Position numbers and translations under genes: made by a program. Below the pieces are notes generated by a model. It made no database searches and was not told the origin of the DNA. It worked only from the letters and a program-made list of their open reading frames with translations. A stretch of 64,000 bases of DNA, taken from the NCBI GenBank assembly GCA_963833465.1, contig CAWHXW010000003.1:434001-498000 (forward strand), written 5' to 3'. Origin of the DNA: Fen-1298 sp963833465 (GTDB lineage: Bacteria > Bacteroidota > Ignavibacteria > UBA10030). Shown in pieces: positions 1 through 8,177 of this stretch; the first letter of the stretch is position 1, and every line of letters begins with the position of its first letter.

Positions 1-1043
1 AGCGTTTCTGTGACACTTCCGATTTGATTGAGCTTGATGAGGATGGAATTTGCCACGCCTTGCTCAATACCTTGTGCAAGAATCTTCGGATTAGTACAGA
101 AGATATCATCGCCCACTAACTCGATCTTTGATCCAAGTTCTTGTGTTAATATCTTCCACCCTTTCCAATCGTTTTCTGCCATGCCGTCTTCAAGAAGTAC
201 AATAGGATATTGACGAACCCAATCAGCCCACTGCTTTACCATTTCTTCAGAAGATTTTGTCGATTTATCGGATTTGTAGAAGAGGTATTTGCTATCCTCC
301 CACATTTCGCTTGCAGCAGGATCAAGGCAAACGGAAATATCTTTGCCGGGTGCATAGCCAGCTTTCGTTATAGCTTCGAGAATCACTTCGACAGCTTCTA
401 CATTCGATTTCAAGCTCGGTGCAAATCCGCCTTCATCACCAACTGCGGTGTTGTAATTTTTCTTTGCAAGAACGCCTTTCAAAGTATGGAATGTTTCAAT
501 GCCCATGCGAATCGCTTCTTCAAAGCTCGGTGCCTTATGCGGAGCGATCATAAATTCCTGAAAGTCGACGTTGTTGTCAGCGTGTTTCCCGCCGTTAATA
601 ATATTCATACAAGGAACCGGCAGAAGCACAGCATTCGATCCACCAAGATAGCGGTACAACGGTAAACCGACAGAATGTGCAGCTGCGTGTGCTGTGGCCA
701 TTGAAACGGCAAGAATAGCATTCGCGCCTAACTTTGACTTGTTCGGAGTCCCGTCTAATTCAATCATCTTTGTATCGATAGCGCGTTGAGCATTCACATC
801 CATTCCTATCACAGCAGGGGCAATTTTTGTATTGACATTCTCAACCGCTTTCAACACTCCTTTGCCAAGATATCGGGATTTATCTCCATCGCGTAATTCG
901 ACCGCTTCTTTTTCACCTGTTGATGCACCGGAAGGAACGATAGCTCTTCCAGTTATTCCATTGTCGAGTTTTATTTCCGCTTCAACGGTTGGATTGCCTC
1001 GCGAATCGAGGACTTGCCGTGCGATAATGGTTTTAATATTCAT
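1..1043 (-). CDS. eno: enolase, N-terminal 347 residues (runs off the window)
   Basis: Enolase interconverts 2-phosphoglycerate and phosphoenolpyruvate in glycolysis and needs two Mg2+ ions. Reading the complement from the ATG at 1043 gives the enolase N-terminus (ARQVLDSRGNPTVEAE), the substrate loop VPSGASTGEKEAVELRD, and later AVGDEGGFAPS and the metal-site stretch VLLEDGMAENDW. The C-terminal 80 or so residues, with the catalytic lysine barrel strands, lie outside the window. A good AAGGAG sits before the start. The ATG overlaps the stop of the preceding small gene (ATGA), so the gene appears translationally coupled to the crcB operon. Enolase is inhibited by fluoride with phosphate, which makes the placement meaningful. 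The identity is certain; regulation by the riboswitch is inferred. Confidence 0.97.
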   Translation of the reverse strand, partial: MNIKTIIARQVLDSRGNPTVEAEIKLDNGITGRAIVPSGASTGEKEAVELRDGDKSRYLGKGVLKAVENVNTKIAPAVIGMDVNAQRAIDTKMIELDGTPNKSKLGANAILAVSMATAHAAAHSVGLPLYRYLGGSNAVLLPVPCMNIINGGKHADNNVDFQEFMIAPHKAPSFEEAIRMGIETFHTLKGVLAKKNYNTAVGDEGGFAPSLKSNVEAVEVILEAITKAGYAPGKDISVCLDPAASEMWEDSKYLFYKSDKSTKSSEEMVKQWADWVRQYPIVLLEDGMAENDWKGWKILTQELGSKIELVGDDIFCTNPKILAQGIEQGVANSILIKLNQIGSVTET

Positions 1044-1384
1044 CTTTCATCTCCTTGTTCTTTAATTCGTTTAGAAAAAATAATTCCGTCATAGACTTCG
1101 TTCTTTTTCAGCTTCAGATATTGTCGTCTCATACAATCATTTATGTCGTACATATATCCAATTTTTAATTCCAGCATTTGATTTAATTGCGGCGCATGAG
1201 AATCAATAGCCACCGTACCGGATCGTTTTGTTTTACTCACATATTCAAGGTGTTGATCAAGCTGCTTTTCATCCCCAAACACATGGTTGCAATGCCTGCA
1301 GCGAAATTGCTTACCGCTGAATTGTTCGATAGCGTACGGAACGCCTTTCTGCTGTCGAAACTTGGCACTAATCTTTGGCATCAT
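1040..1384 (-). CDS. small hypothetical protein with one zinc-finger-like motif
   Basis: A 114-residue protein that I do not recognise as a named family. Residues 29-45 resemble a single C2H2-type finger: C29-x2-C32, then F36, L42 and H45 at the usual spacing (CRHCNHVFGDEKQLDQH). The second histidine of a classical finger is absent, so metal binding may be incomplete or use another residue such as a later Cys or His. The rest is basic and hydrophilic, with no signal peptide or membrane segment. It lies 23 bases after the DUF190 gene and overlaps enolase by four bases, so it belongs to the same operon. Two adjacent ATGs (1384 and 1381) can serve as start; no clear ribosome site is visible. A nucleic-acid-binding role is a guess. 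Confidence 0.75.
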   Translation of the reverse strand: MMPKISAKFRQQKGVPYAIEQFSGKQFRCRHCNHVFGDEKQLDQHLEYVSKTKRSGTVAIDSHAPQLNQMLELKIGYMYDINDCMRRQYLKLKKNEVYDGIIFSKRIKEQGDER

Positions 1385-1407
1385 TAGTAGATGCTTTAAA
1401 AGTTATT

Positions 1408-1758
1408 TTATTTTCCATGCGTGTATTTAATAATTTCAGCTTTTTCCATCGTCACTAGTCCACCGCAACCTACTTCATCAAAGAGTGAATCAACCACAGG
1501 AATAAAATTGCGTATCTTTTCTTCGGTATCGACAATTTCGATGATAAGCGGAAGGTCTTCGGACAGACGGAGAATTTTGGCGGTATGTATGACGCGACTG
1601 CTGGCTCCAAAGCCTTCAATTCCGCGCAGTACGGTTGCACCAGCCAATCCCATTTCTCGTGCCTTTAGTACGATAACCTCATACAGCGATTGATGCTTAT
1701 GTTTATCCGATTCACCAAGAAAGATTCTTAGCAATTTACCACCACCTGCAAGTTTCAT
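1408..1758 (-). CDS. DUF190 family PII-like protein
   Basis: A 116-residue protein of the DUF190 family, which has a PII-like ferredoxin fold and is often encoded beside crcB. Diagnostic stretches are KLLRIFLGESDKHKHQSLYE near the N-terminus, the central MGLAGATVLRGIEGFG, and LPLIIEIVDTEEKI near residues 70-85. The family role is unproven; a regulatory or small-ligand-sensing function linked to the fluoride channel is the usual inference. An upstream in-frame GTG (1764) would give two more residues, but GAGG directly abuts that GTG and lies five bases before the ATG at 1758, so the ATG is preferred. It follows crcB by 15 bases and is in the riboswitch-controlled unit. Confidence 0.9.
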   Translation of the reverse strand: MKLAGGGKLLRIFLGESDKHKHQSLYEVIVLKAREMGLAGATVLRGIEGFGASSRVIHTAKILRLSEDLPLIIEIVDTEEKIRNFIPVVDSLFDEVGCGGLVTMEKAEIIKYTHGK

Positions 1759-1773
1759 ACGCACCTCTTCGGG

Positions 1774-2151
1774 TTAAATAAGTTTACCAATTAGTGAACC
1801 AACATGTGTCCCACCCAATCCAAGCGCGAGAGAAAGCCCGACATAAAGAGAAGCTCTTAAGAATTCACTATCCCGCATCATCGATATTGTTTCATAACTG
1901 AATGTTGAGAAAGTCGTAAAACCGCCAAGGATTCCAATAGTAAGAAAGATACGAAGTGAAGGACTAACAAGAAATCGTTCTTCCAATGCCGACATGAGAA
2001 ATCCGATAAAGAAGCACCCCATAATATTAACGATGAGAATCCCGTACGGAAATTGGCTTCCCGTATATCGCGGGATCACACCTGACAACCAATACCTGAG
2101 TGAAGCACCCAATCCACCGCCGAAAAACACATACAAATAGTTACGAATCAT
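1774..2151 (-). CDS. crcB: fluoride ion channel CrcB/Fluc
   Basis: CrcB (Fluc) is a small inner-membrane protein that forms dual-topology dimers and lets toxic fluoride leave the cytoplasm. The 125-residue product has four hydrophobic segments and the family signatures: GGGLGASLRYWLS (residues 11-23), the pore asparagine region VNIMGCFFIGF with N42, and GGFTTFSTFSYE (76-87) with the fluoride-coordinating phenylalanines and the Na+-binding TM3 break. Length is normal. GAGAGG stands before the ATG. A crcB-motif riboswitch and its terminator lie immediately upstream, so expression should rise with fluoride. The DUF190 gene, a small finger protein and enolase follow without promoter-sized gaps. 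Confidence 0.97.
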   Translation of the reverse strand: MIRNYLYVFFGGGLGASLRYWLSGVIPRYTGSQFPYGILIVNIMGCFFIGFLMSALEERFLVSPSLRIFLTIGILGGFTTFSTFSYETISMMRDSEFLRASLYVGLSLALGLGGTHVGSLIGKLI

Positions 2152-2170
2152 ATTATCCTCTCATAAAACG

Positions 2171-2211
2171 AAAAACTCCTACATCGTAAGCAATCTGCTT
2201 CGATGTAGGAG
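2171..2211 (-). terminator. riboswitch-controlled intrinsic terminator of crcB
   Basis: On the minus strand CTCCTACATCG (2211-2201) is followed by an exact inverse copy CGATGTAGGAG (2186-2176) and then five Ts. The loop carries a further AAGC/GCTT pairing. The first arm contains CTCCTAC, which is also the conserved 3' strand of the fluoride aptamer, so fluoride binding and terminator formation are mutually exclusive. This is the standard layout of a fluoride-induced antitermination switch. Confidence 0.93.
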
Positions 2212-2267
2212 TCATCAATCCCGACGGTTTTTGACCTTCGAAATGTTTTATGGCGAACTCCATCGCC
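2205..2267 (-). promoter_or_regulatory. fluoride riboswitch (crcB motif) aptamer
   Basis: The minus strand reads GGCGATGGAGTTCGCC (2267-2252), ATAAA, a variable hairpin, and then TGATGACTCCTAC (2217-2205). These are the conserved blocks of the crcB RNA motif, which binds fluoride through Mg2+ ions. The 3' block overlaps the first arm of the terminator. It lies about 55 bases upstream of the crcB start. Fluoride is expected to stabilise the aptamer, block the terminator and switch the operon on. Confidence 0.95.
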
Positions 2268-2505
2268 ATTTAAAAGTAGCAAATATGAAATTTATTTCCA
2301 AATTATTTATTTAGATTGAAAAGAGTAGTATTTGAATTACTTTGAAACTGTTTATCTTTTTTTTCATAAATATCTACAACTTATTTAACGACAAAGTAGA
2401 CGAGCACGTTGCCAAAAACATTATCAGACATCCAACAGGGAACTCTTGCACTCGAAAGTGCAATGATAACGAGAAATAGAATTTTGATAGTGATTTTCAC
2501 GGTTC

Positions 2506-3531
2506 CTATTTCTGAACTTTCAGAATACAAAATGTATTTGGCAAAATAATTGGCCGCGGTCGTGGATGTTCTTGTGTCGGAGCCGGTGCTGGACCAAATT
2601 CCGCAGTTGGAAGATATAAAGTGTGCGTTTCTGGATCAACTGTTATTGTGCGTGCCCCAGTTTGTGTTGTAATCGTTTCTATCACTGAAAATTTTACTGG
2701 TGATTCTTCACGTACTACAGTTACAGTGCCATCACCATTTGATGAAAAGGCGAGCCCGGTTCCCGAATCAAATGCACATCCATCAACCCTGTCACCAATA
2801 TGAAGTGAAGCAATGACGTTTCCATTATCTGCATCAACTACTACCATTAATTTATTGCCGCACACGGAAAACAAACGATTGTGTTTGACGTCGATCGCTA
2901 GGCCGGAAGGTTCTTCACCCGGCTTTATGGACCAACGAGATAGTATTTTCATTTCTTTTGCATCAATAGTTACAATTTCGTTTTTGTCTTCGATATTCAC
3001 AAAATTTTTACCTTTGCCATTAGTGGCAGAAAATTCAGGTTTACCATCAAGCGCCAATGTTGAAACGACAATTCCTTTTTCAGCATCAAGAATTGAAGCA
3101 TCACTACTTCGTCCATTAAAAACAAATACACGATGAGAAAATGCATCATACAGAATTGCATCGGGATTTTTTCCTACGGCAACTGTATCAATAAGCTTCA
3201 GTGTCTTCAAATCGACAATACTAACAGTGGATGCACGTCCATTAGAAACAAAGCAACGACCAAATTCATTAGCTACTGCAATGCCATGTACACCTTCTGT
3301 TTTAGGAATCTCGCCAATTACTTTATCTGAGTCGGTACTAATCACTACTACCTTATTGCCGTGCGATGCAAACAACCGATGCAATTGTGCATCGAAAGTA
3401 ATATAATCCCAACCGCCTTCACCACCAATATCGATCTTTTTAGTAACACGATACCCTGAACTCGACTGAGCAAAACTCATCAATGTAAAAACGACAACAA
3501 GAATTGCGATGTCCCGTATAATTTTAATCAT
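2506..3531 (-). CDS. secreted YVTN/YncE-like beta-propeller protein
   Basis: A 341-residue protein with an N-terminal signal sequence (hydrophobic residues 7-20, cleavage probably near SFAQ-SS) followed by repeated blades of the YncE/YVTN beta-propeller type. Repeated blade motifs are visible: KVVVISTDSDKVIGEI, STVSIVDLKTLKLIDTVAVG, NEIVTIDAKEMKILSRW and LMVVVDADNGNVIASLHIG. The C-terminus is proline-rich (APAPTQEHPRPRP). Such proteins are periplasmic or surface binding scaffolds; no catalytic function can be assigned. AGGAG stands seven bases before the ATG. It is a single gene with 236 bases between it and the riboswitch on one side and 261 bases to the ABC operon on the other. Confidence 0.85.
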   Translation of the reverse strand: MIKIIRDIAILVVVFTLMSFAQSSSGYRVTKKIDIGGEGGWDYITFDAQLHRLFASHGNKVVVISTDSDKVIGEIPKTEGVHGIAVANEFGRCFVSNGRASTVSIVDLKTLKLIDTVAVGKNPDAILYDAFSHRVFVFNGRSSDASILDAEKGIVVSTLALDGKPEFSATNGKGKNFVNIEDKNEIVTIDAKEMKILSRWSIKPGEEPSGLAIDVKHNRLFSVCGNKLMVVVDADNGNVIASLHIGDRVDGCAFDSGTGLAFSSNGDGTVTVVREESPVKFSVIETITTQTGARTITVDPETHTLYLPTAEFGPAPAPTQEHPRPRPIILPNTFCILKVQK

Positions 3532-3731
3532 GGTGAATCTCCTATGATGGTGTTGGTTTAGAAAAATAAGATCCTCTGGTCAGGTTGGCAAAGAAGCAAA
3601 CAATAAGTATATATATACGTAAAATAGATTTGGAGACAACTTAGAATCATCTTCAATAAAAAGTATGCGCATAGATTTAGCTATAGAGTACTAAAAAAAG
3701 ATGAAAATAGGATGACACTTTTTAGGAAAGT

Positions 3732-3779
3732 GAAGCCCATCTTCCTTCTCTAGTATATCGTAAGTAGAAGATGGACTTC
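3732..3779 (-). terminator. inverted repeat after the ABC export operon
   Basis: GAAGCCCATCTTC (3732-3744) and GAAGATGGACTTC (3767-3779) form a 13-bp stem with one G-U pair and a 22-base loop, starting 13 bases past the permease stop. The T-tract on the minus strand is poor (ACTTTCCT), so it may be a weak terminator or an mRNA-stabilising hairpin. Confidence 0.55.
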
Positions 3780-3792
3780 ATTCTTGAGGGAG

Positions 3793-5010
3793 CTACTCAT
3801 ATCTTAAAGCGTCAATGGGATTCAGCATTGCTGCTTTTCTTGCGGGATAAAATCCAAAAAATATCCCTATTGCAAAAGAAAATCCGACTGAAAGAATAAT
3901 CGAAAATGCAGTAACGATTGTAGGCCATTTTGCAATGCTCGAAATAACTGATGAACCGACAACGCCGAGTATTATTCCAACAATTCCTCCCAATAAACTT
4001 AACACAAGCGCTTCGATAAGAAATTGTGTTAATATATCTCTGCTTCGTGCACCAATAGACATCCTTATGCCTATTTCGCGCGTTCGTTCTGTGACAGATA
4101 CGAGCATTATATTCATAATACCTATGCCCCCAACAAGCAATGAAACCGATGCAATGCTTGCAAGAAGGATTGTGAGAATATCTGTTGTTGCTGTGGCTGT
4201 ATTAGCAAGATCGGTCTGGTTGCGAATTGTAAAGTCATCCGGATCGTACGGTTGAATTTTATGTCTCATTCGCAGAAGTTCGGATATCTGTGTTTGTGCA
4301 ACACTAATATCTTTCAAACTAGTGGCAGAGATGAGAATAAATCTCAAATTTTTCCAATAAGTGAGTCTTAGTATAACGGTGGTATAAGGTGCAAGGATGA
4401 CATCATCTTGATCTTGACCCATCGCATTTTGTCCTTTTGGTGTGAGTACACCGATTACTTTGAATGGAACACTTCGTATTCGAATAGTTTGATCAACCGG
4501 ACTTGATTCGGGGAAAAGATTATCGGCGACAGTTTTTCCTAATATGCAGACTTTTGCCGCTGCTTTAACGTCTTGATCGGTGAAGAATTCTCCATATTCA
4601 ATTTGCCACTGACGTATTTCAAGATAGTCGGTACCGACGCCCTGAATACCAGTTGACCAATTCAAATTGCCTGCAATAACTTGACCTCCCGTCATTGAAC
4701 CAGGAGAGATATATCGGACAGCAGGGCATTCTTTTCCAATTGCGATAGCATCATCTTCGGTAAGTGTTGTTGCTGACCCTGCTGCAGTTCTCACTCCACT
4801 CTGTTGCTGAGCACCTGGATATACCATAAGAACATTTGTACCCAACGCTGCAATTTGTTGCTTCACTGAATACTCTGCACCTTGGCCGATGGCAAGCATT
4901 GCTATAACAGCACCAACGCCGATAATAATGCCGAGCATAGTAAGAAATGACCGCATCTTATTGCGCTGCAATGCTCTGAATGCTGAAAGAAGGATATTTA
5001 AAATTTTCAT
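3793..5010 (-). CDS. MacB-type ABC transporter permease
   Basis: A 405-residue FtsX/MacB-family permease. It has one N-terminal membrane helix (about 16-40, with NKMRSFLTMLGIIIGVGAV, the typical MacB entry), a periplasmic MacB_PCD domain of about 200 residues, and three C-terminal helices (about 280-400) with the conserved MLVSVTERTREIGIRMSIGA. Such permeases act as mechanotransmission machines that drive export of peptides, lipoproteins or antibiotics through an adaptor and an outer-membrane channel. Here permease and ATPase are separate proteins, unlike fused E. coli MacB. Its start overlaps the ATPase stop by four bases. The substrate is unknown, and no TolC homologue is next to it. Confidence 0.92.
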   Translation of the reverse strand: MKILNILLSAFRALQRNKMRSFLTMLGIIIGVGAVIAMLAIGQGAEYSVKQQIAALGTNVLMVYPGAQQQSGVRTAAGSATTLTEDDAIAIGKECPAVRYISPGSMTGGQVIAGNLNWSTGIQGVGTDYLEIRQWQIEYGEFFTDQDVKAAAKVCILGKTVADNLFPESSPVDQTIRIRSVPFKVIGVLTPKGQNAMGQDQDDVILAPYTTVILRLTYWKNLRFILISATSLKDISVAQTQISELLRMRHKIQPYDPDDFTIRNQTDLANTATATTDILTILLASIASVSLLVGGIGIMNIMLVSVTERTREIGIRMSIGARSRDILTQFLIEALVLSLLGGIVGIILGVVGSSVISSIAKWPTIVTAFSIILSVGFSFAIGIFFGFYPARKAAMLNPIDALRYE

Positions 5011-5798
5011 ACTGTTTCCACCTCTTCATCATCGATCATTGGCATTTCATTGATTACATCGGATGCAACTTTTGGATTGTTATTAATCCTGTCTGTTTTA
5101 ATCCTGCCATCTCGAAAAACTATATGTCGTTTCGCAAACTGTGCAATGTCCGGTTCATGAGTAACAAGAATAACAGTTATTCCGTTATTGTTCAGTTCCT
5201 GAAATATACCCATAACCTCAACACTTGTTCGACTATCCAGATTACCTGTTGGTTCGTCGGCGAGAATAATACTCGGATCATTTACTAAAGCTCTTGCGAT
5301 TGCAACACGCTGCTGCTGACCGCCTGAAAGTTGGTTTGGATAATGATGAATCCTATCCCCGAGTCCTACGCGATCAAGCGCTTCAATGCCTTTTGCTTTG
5401 CGGGCTTTGGTCGACGTCGGACCGTAGAACAATGGGAGTTCAACATTCTCAAGCGCGGTCGTACGCGAAAGTAGATTAAATCCCTGAAATACAAATCCTA
5501 TTTTTTTATTCCGTATTGCGGCAAGTTCATCTCTAGATAATTTGCCTACATCGATGCCTTCAAGGATATAAGATCCTTTCGTTGGTTTATCCAGACATCC
5601 TAAAATATTCATAAATGTAGATTTGCCAGAACCCGATGCTCCCATGATAGCTACAAATTCTCCTTTTAACACCCTTACTGATACTCCACGAAGAGCATGA
5701 ACCTCAACTTCTCCGAGTTGATAGACTTTGGCTAAATGATCTATCTGGATAAGGTTTCCATTAGCACCAATTGGTGCAGTGTGGATATTGGCAATCAT
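5007..5798 (-). CDS. ABC transporter ATPase of the MacB/LolD type
   Basis: A 263-residue nucleotide-binding subunit. Walker A is GASGSGKST, the signature is LSGGQQQRVAIARAL, Walker B is IILADEPTGNLD, and the switch histidine is in VTHEPD. It matches the LolD/MacB/FtsE class that pairs with FtsX-like permeases. The C-terminus extends about 30 acidic residues past the core (NEMPMIDDEEVETV). The gene sits between the adaptor and the permease with four-base overlaps on both sides, which indicates one translationally coupled export operon. It hydrolyses ATP on the cytoplasmic face to drive the mechanical cycle of the permease. Confidence 0.95.
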   Translation of the reverse strand: MIANIHTAPIGANGNLIQIDHLAKVYQLGEVEVHALRGVSVRVLKGEFVAIMGASGSGKSTFMNILGCLDKPTKGSYILEGIDVGKLSRDELAAIRNKKIGFVFQGFNLLSRTTALENVELPLFYGPTSTKARKAKGIEALDRVGLGDRIHHYPNQLSGGQQQRVAIARALVNDPSIILADEPTGNLDSRTSVEVMGIFQELNNNGITVILVTHEPDIAQFAKRHIVFRDGRIKTDRINNNPKVASDVINEMPMIDDEEVETV

Positions 5799-7342
5799 CG
5801 GAATCCGCCTCCGGGTGGCCGCTGACCTTGACTTGTTAGAGGACTTTGTACCTGTTGAGATGCTGCTTCATTGTTTGAAGTTGCTCCAAGCACTATTTGA
5901 TCGCCAGATTTTAATCTTGAAGAATTTATTTCGGTGAATTTCCCATCATTCAAACCAGTCCTTACAAAAACTGATTCAAGCAATCCATTGGATTTCAAAA
6001 TCCAGACTCTTCCTCTTCCAGATTGATGGGAAGGTATATACGCACCTTTCTGGTACTCAGGATAATTTGAAATAATCCCGAAGTCTTCTGCGCCACCCCC
6101 CATTTTTGGTTTTGGTTTATTTAAAATTGCAGGCGCGGTTTTCTGAGACGTTCTACCAGCAAACATTTTTCGTATTTCATTTCGTAAATCATCAGAACTT
6201 AACTTTCCGCCATGTACTCTTTGAATTGAATCTCTGATAGCTTGGAAGCGTAATCTGTCTGCTTGCGAGGGTTGAAAGTTACCATTCTGACCAAATGATC
6301 TTTGATTGTTTGATAAGCCACTATTTTCAGTAAGGGAAGAAATGCCCGATCTTGAAGAGTCTGTAATGTTTTCTCCTCTTCCTGCGATACCGCTTCGTGC
6401 TGAATTAACACCTGTCGTGTCAATTAAATCTGCAGACGGTTGAAATCTTAAAGCCATATTGGAAACCTTTAAAACATTGCTTGCGCTTGCGACAAGAATC
6501 TTGACGTTTGCCGTCATACCAGGCATAAGCTTCAACTGATCATTTTGAACGTCTATAACAACAACATAATTAACAACATTTTGTATAGACTGCGGGGCAA
6601 GCCTGATCTGTGATACAGTGCCGGTGAATTTATCGTCGGGATATGCGTCAACGGTGAAGGTTGCTTCTTGTCCAATACTGACCCTTCCGATATCCGTTTC
6701 ATCTACTGTTGTCTCAACCTGCATTTTCCTTAAGTCGTTTGCAATTGTAAATAATGTTGGGGAAGAGAAACTCGCTGCCACTGTTTGACCTATACTAACT
6801 GCGCGGTTGACAACCACACCATCGAGCGGAGCATAGATCGTTGCGTATGCAAGATTGATTTTTGCACGTTCTAGCGTTGCTTCAGCGGATTTCAAGGCTG
6901 CTCTGTTAGATTCAAATGTCGTTAGTGCAGCGTCATAATTTATTTGTGAATCAAGTCCACGATCAAGCAATGCTTTCTCCCGATCAAGATTCCTTTTTGC
7001 ATCAGCATCTTGTGCTTTTGCTTTATCAAGGTTTGCTTCGGCATCAACTACTGATTGATAAAGGAATGTGGTATCAATCAGCGCTATTATCTGCCCTTTC
7101 TTCACTATAGAGTTGAAGTCGGCATAAAGTTTAGAAATAATCCCTGAGACTTGAGTCCCGACATCAACACTAATAACAGCATTGATAGTGCCGGTTGCCG
7201 TCACAAAGACTGTAAGATCTCCTTGTGTAACTTTATCAAACCGGAAATTGTAATTCTGACTTTTATTTCTTGCAAAGAGTAGAATAATTCCGGCAACTAT
7301 TACTATAATTACAGAACCATAGATAAGAAAAGATTTTTTCAT
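5795..7342 (-). CDS. MacA-like periplasmic adaptor (HlyD/RND-MFP family)
   Basis: A 515-residue membrane fusion protein: an N-terminal membrane anchor (residues 5-23), a lipoyl/barrel-sandwich half (DVGTQVSGIISKLYADFNSI), a coiled-coil hairpin (about 95-165, DAEANLDKAKAQDADAKRNL), the returning lipoyl strand (IYAPLDGVVVNRAVSIGQTV) and a beta-barrel. It bridges an inner-membrane ABC permease and an outer-membrane channel. Unusually, about 130 residues of low-complexity, Ser/Asn/Arg-rich sequence (about 310-440) interrupt the region before the membrane-proximal domain, and the tail is PPGGGFR. It is the first gene of the three-gene operon, with about 470 bases of AT-rich DNA upstream. Confidence 0.92.
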   Translation of the reverse strand: MKKSFLIYGSVIIVIVAGIILLFARNKSQNYNFRFDKVTQGDLTVFVTATGTINAVISVDVGTQVSGIISKLYADFNSIVKKGQIIALIDTTFLYQSVVDAEANLDKAKAQDADAKRNLDREKALLDRGLDSQINYDAALTTFESNRAALKSAEATLERAKINLAYATIYAPLDGVVVNRAVSIGQTVAASFSSPTLFTIANDLRKMQVETTVDETDIGRVSIGQEATFTVDAYPDDKFTGTVSQIRLAPQSIQNVVNYVVVIDVQNDQLKLMPGMTANVKILVASASNVLKVSNMALRFQPSADLIDTTGVNSARSGIAGRGENITDSSRSGISSLTENSGLSNNQRSFGQNGNFQPSQADRLRFQAIRDSIQRVHGGKLSSDDLRNEIRKMFAGRTSQKTAPAILNKPKPKMGGGAEDFGIISNYPEYQKGAYIPSHQSGRGRVWILKSNGLLESVFVRTGLNDGKFTEINSSRLKSGDQIVLGATSNNEAASQQVQSPLTSQGQRPPGGGFR

Positions 7343-7814
7343 AATGAACTCCTAAAGAACCCGCGAATGCAACTTTTACATTAGCTTTAAATATTAGACG
7401 AATCTTTGCGGTAAAAGTTTTTGTTGATAATTAAATAAATCAATTATTGGTTTATTACTACTTCATAATATAAATAAAACTCTACGACTAAAAAGGTTTA
7501 TAACTTGATTCAATATTATATGATGAATTGAAAAGTATAAATTGATCTTCTTGTTCCGATAGTAAAATTGGTGTAACTTTAATATAGCAATACTTTGATT
7601 AGTAAAGTTTGATTTAAGACTTAAAGAGTTATTTCTTTACATGTTACTGCAAAAGCATATATGATATATTAATAATTCATTTTCAAAAAAGAAGCATTTG
7701 ATTTTTTTACATAACTGAAAAAACAGAAGACAATTCTATAATGAAGTAGGTATAATTAAAATTGGTATATTTCTTATCTTAATGAATACAATTTATTAAA
7801 TATAACAAAATGCA
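7343..7814. other. gene-free divergent intergenic region
   Basis: A very AT-rich stretch between the divergent adaptor gene and hypA. No convincing ORF is seen. It should contain promoters for both operons. A weak 25-base dyad, GTATAT-N13-GAATAC at 7765-7789, ends 25 bases before hypA; its half-site spacing equals that of the better palindrome before the TonB receptor gene, but the match is poor. Confidence 0.5.
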
Positions 7815-8177
7815 ATGCACGAACTTTCAGTTGCACAAAATATTGTTGAGATAATTCGACAGCATATTCCTGAATCGGAATTGGAACGAGTCATTGCAGT
7901 GCGTTTAAAAGTCGGTACGGCTGCTGGAATTGTCCCTGACTCGCTGGAATTTTCATTCCAAGTCATCACAGCGGAATCATTACTTAGTCATGCTCGGCTG
8001 GAAATTGAATCAGTTCCATTTCGTATTCATTGTAATACTTGCGATACAACAGAGGAAAACGAAGCTGGATTTGCATTGTGCAATAATTGTGGAAGCACAG
8101 ACACAAAAATTATATCTGGATCAGAGTTATACATAGTTAACATTGAATTATCAGAATTAAAAGTGGAAATGTTATGA
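7815..8177 (+). CDS. hypA: hydrogenase/urease nickel metallochaperone HypA
   Basis: HypA delivers nickel to the [NiFe]-hydrogenase large subunit together with HypB. The 120-residue product begins MHELS, in which the N-terminus and His2 bind Ni2+. It has two zinc-site CxxC pairs, C73/C76 (CNTC) and C89/C92 (CNNC). The central ITAESLLSHARLEIESVP is typical of the family. It starts the nickel cluster and overlaps hypB by four bases. No hydrogenase structural genes are in the window, so the client enzyme must be encoded elsewhere. Confidence 0.96.
   Translation: MHELSVAQNIVEIIRQHIPESELERVIAVRLKVGTAAGIVPDSLEFSFQVITAESLLSHARLEIESVPFRIHCNTCDTTEENEAGFALCNNCGSTDTKIISGSELYIVNIELSELKVEML

Noticed and set aside
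2472..2513. Inverted repeat AGAAATAG/CTATTTCT at the end of the propeller gene
   Set aside because: AT-rich 8-bp arms with a 26-base loop and no T-tract; not a convincing terminator.
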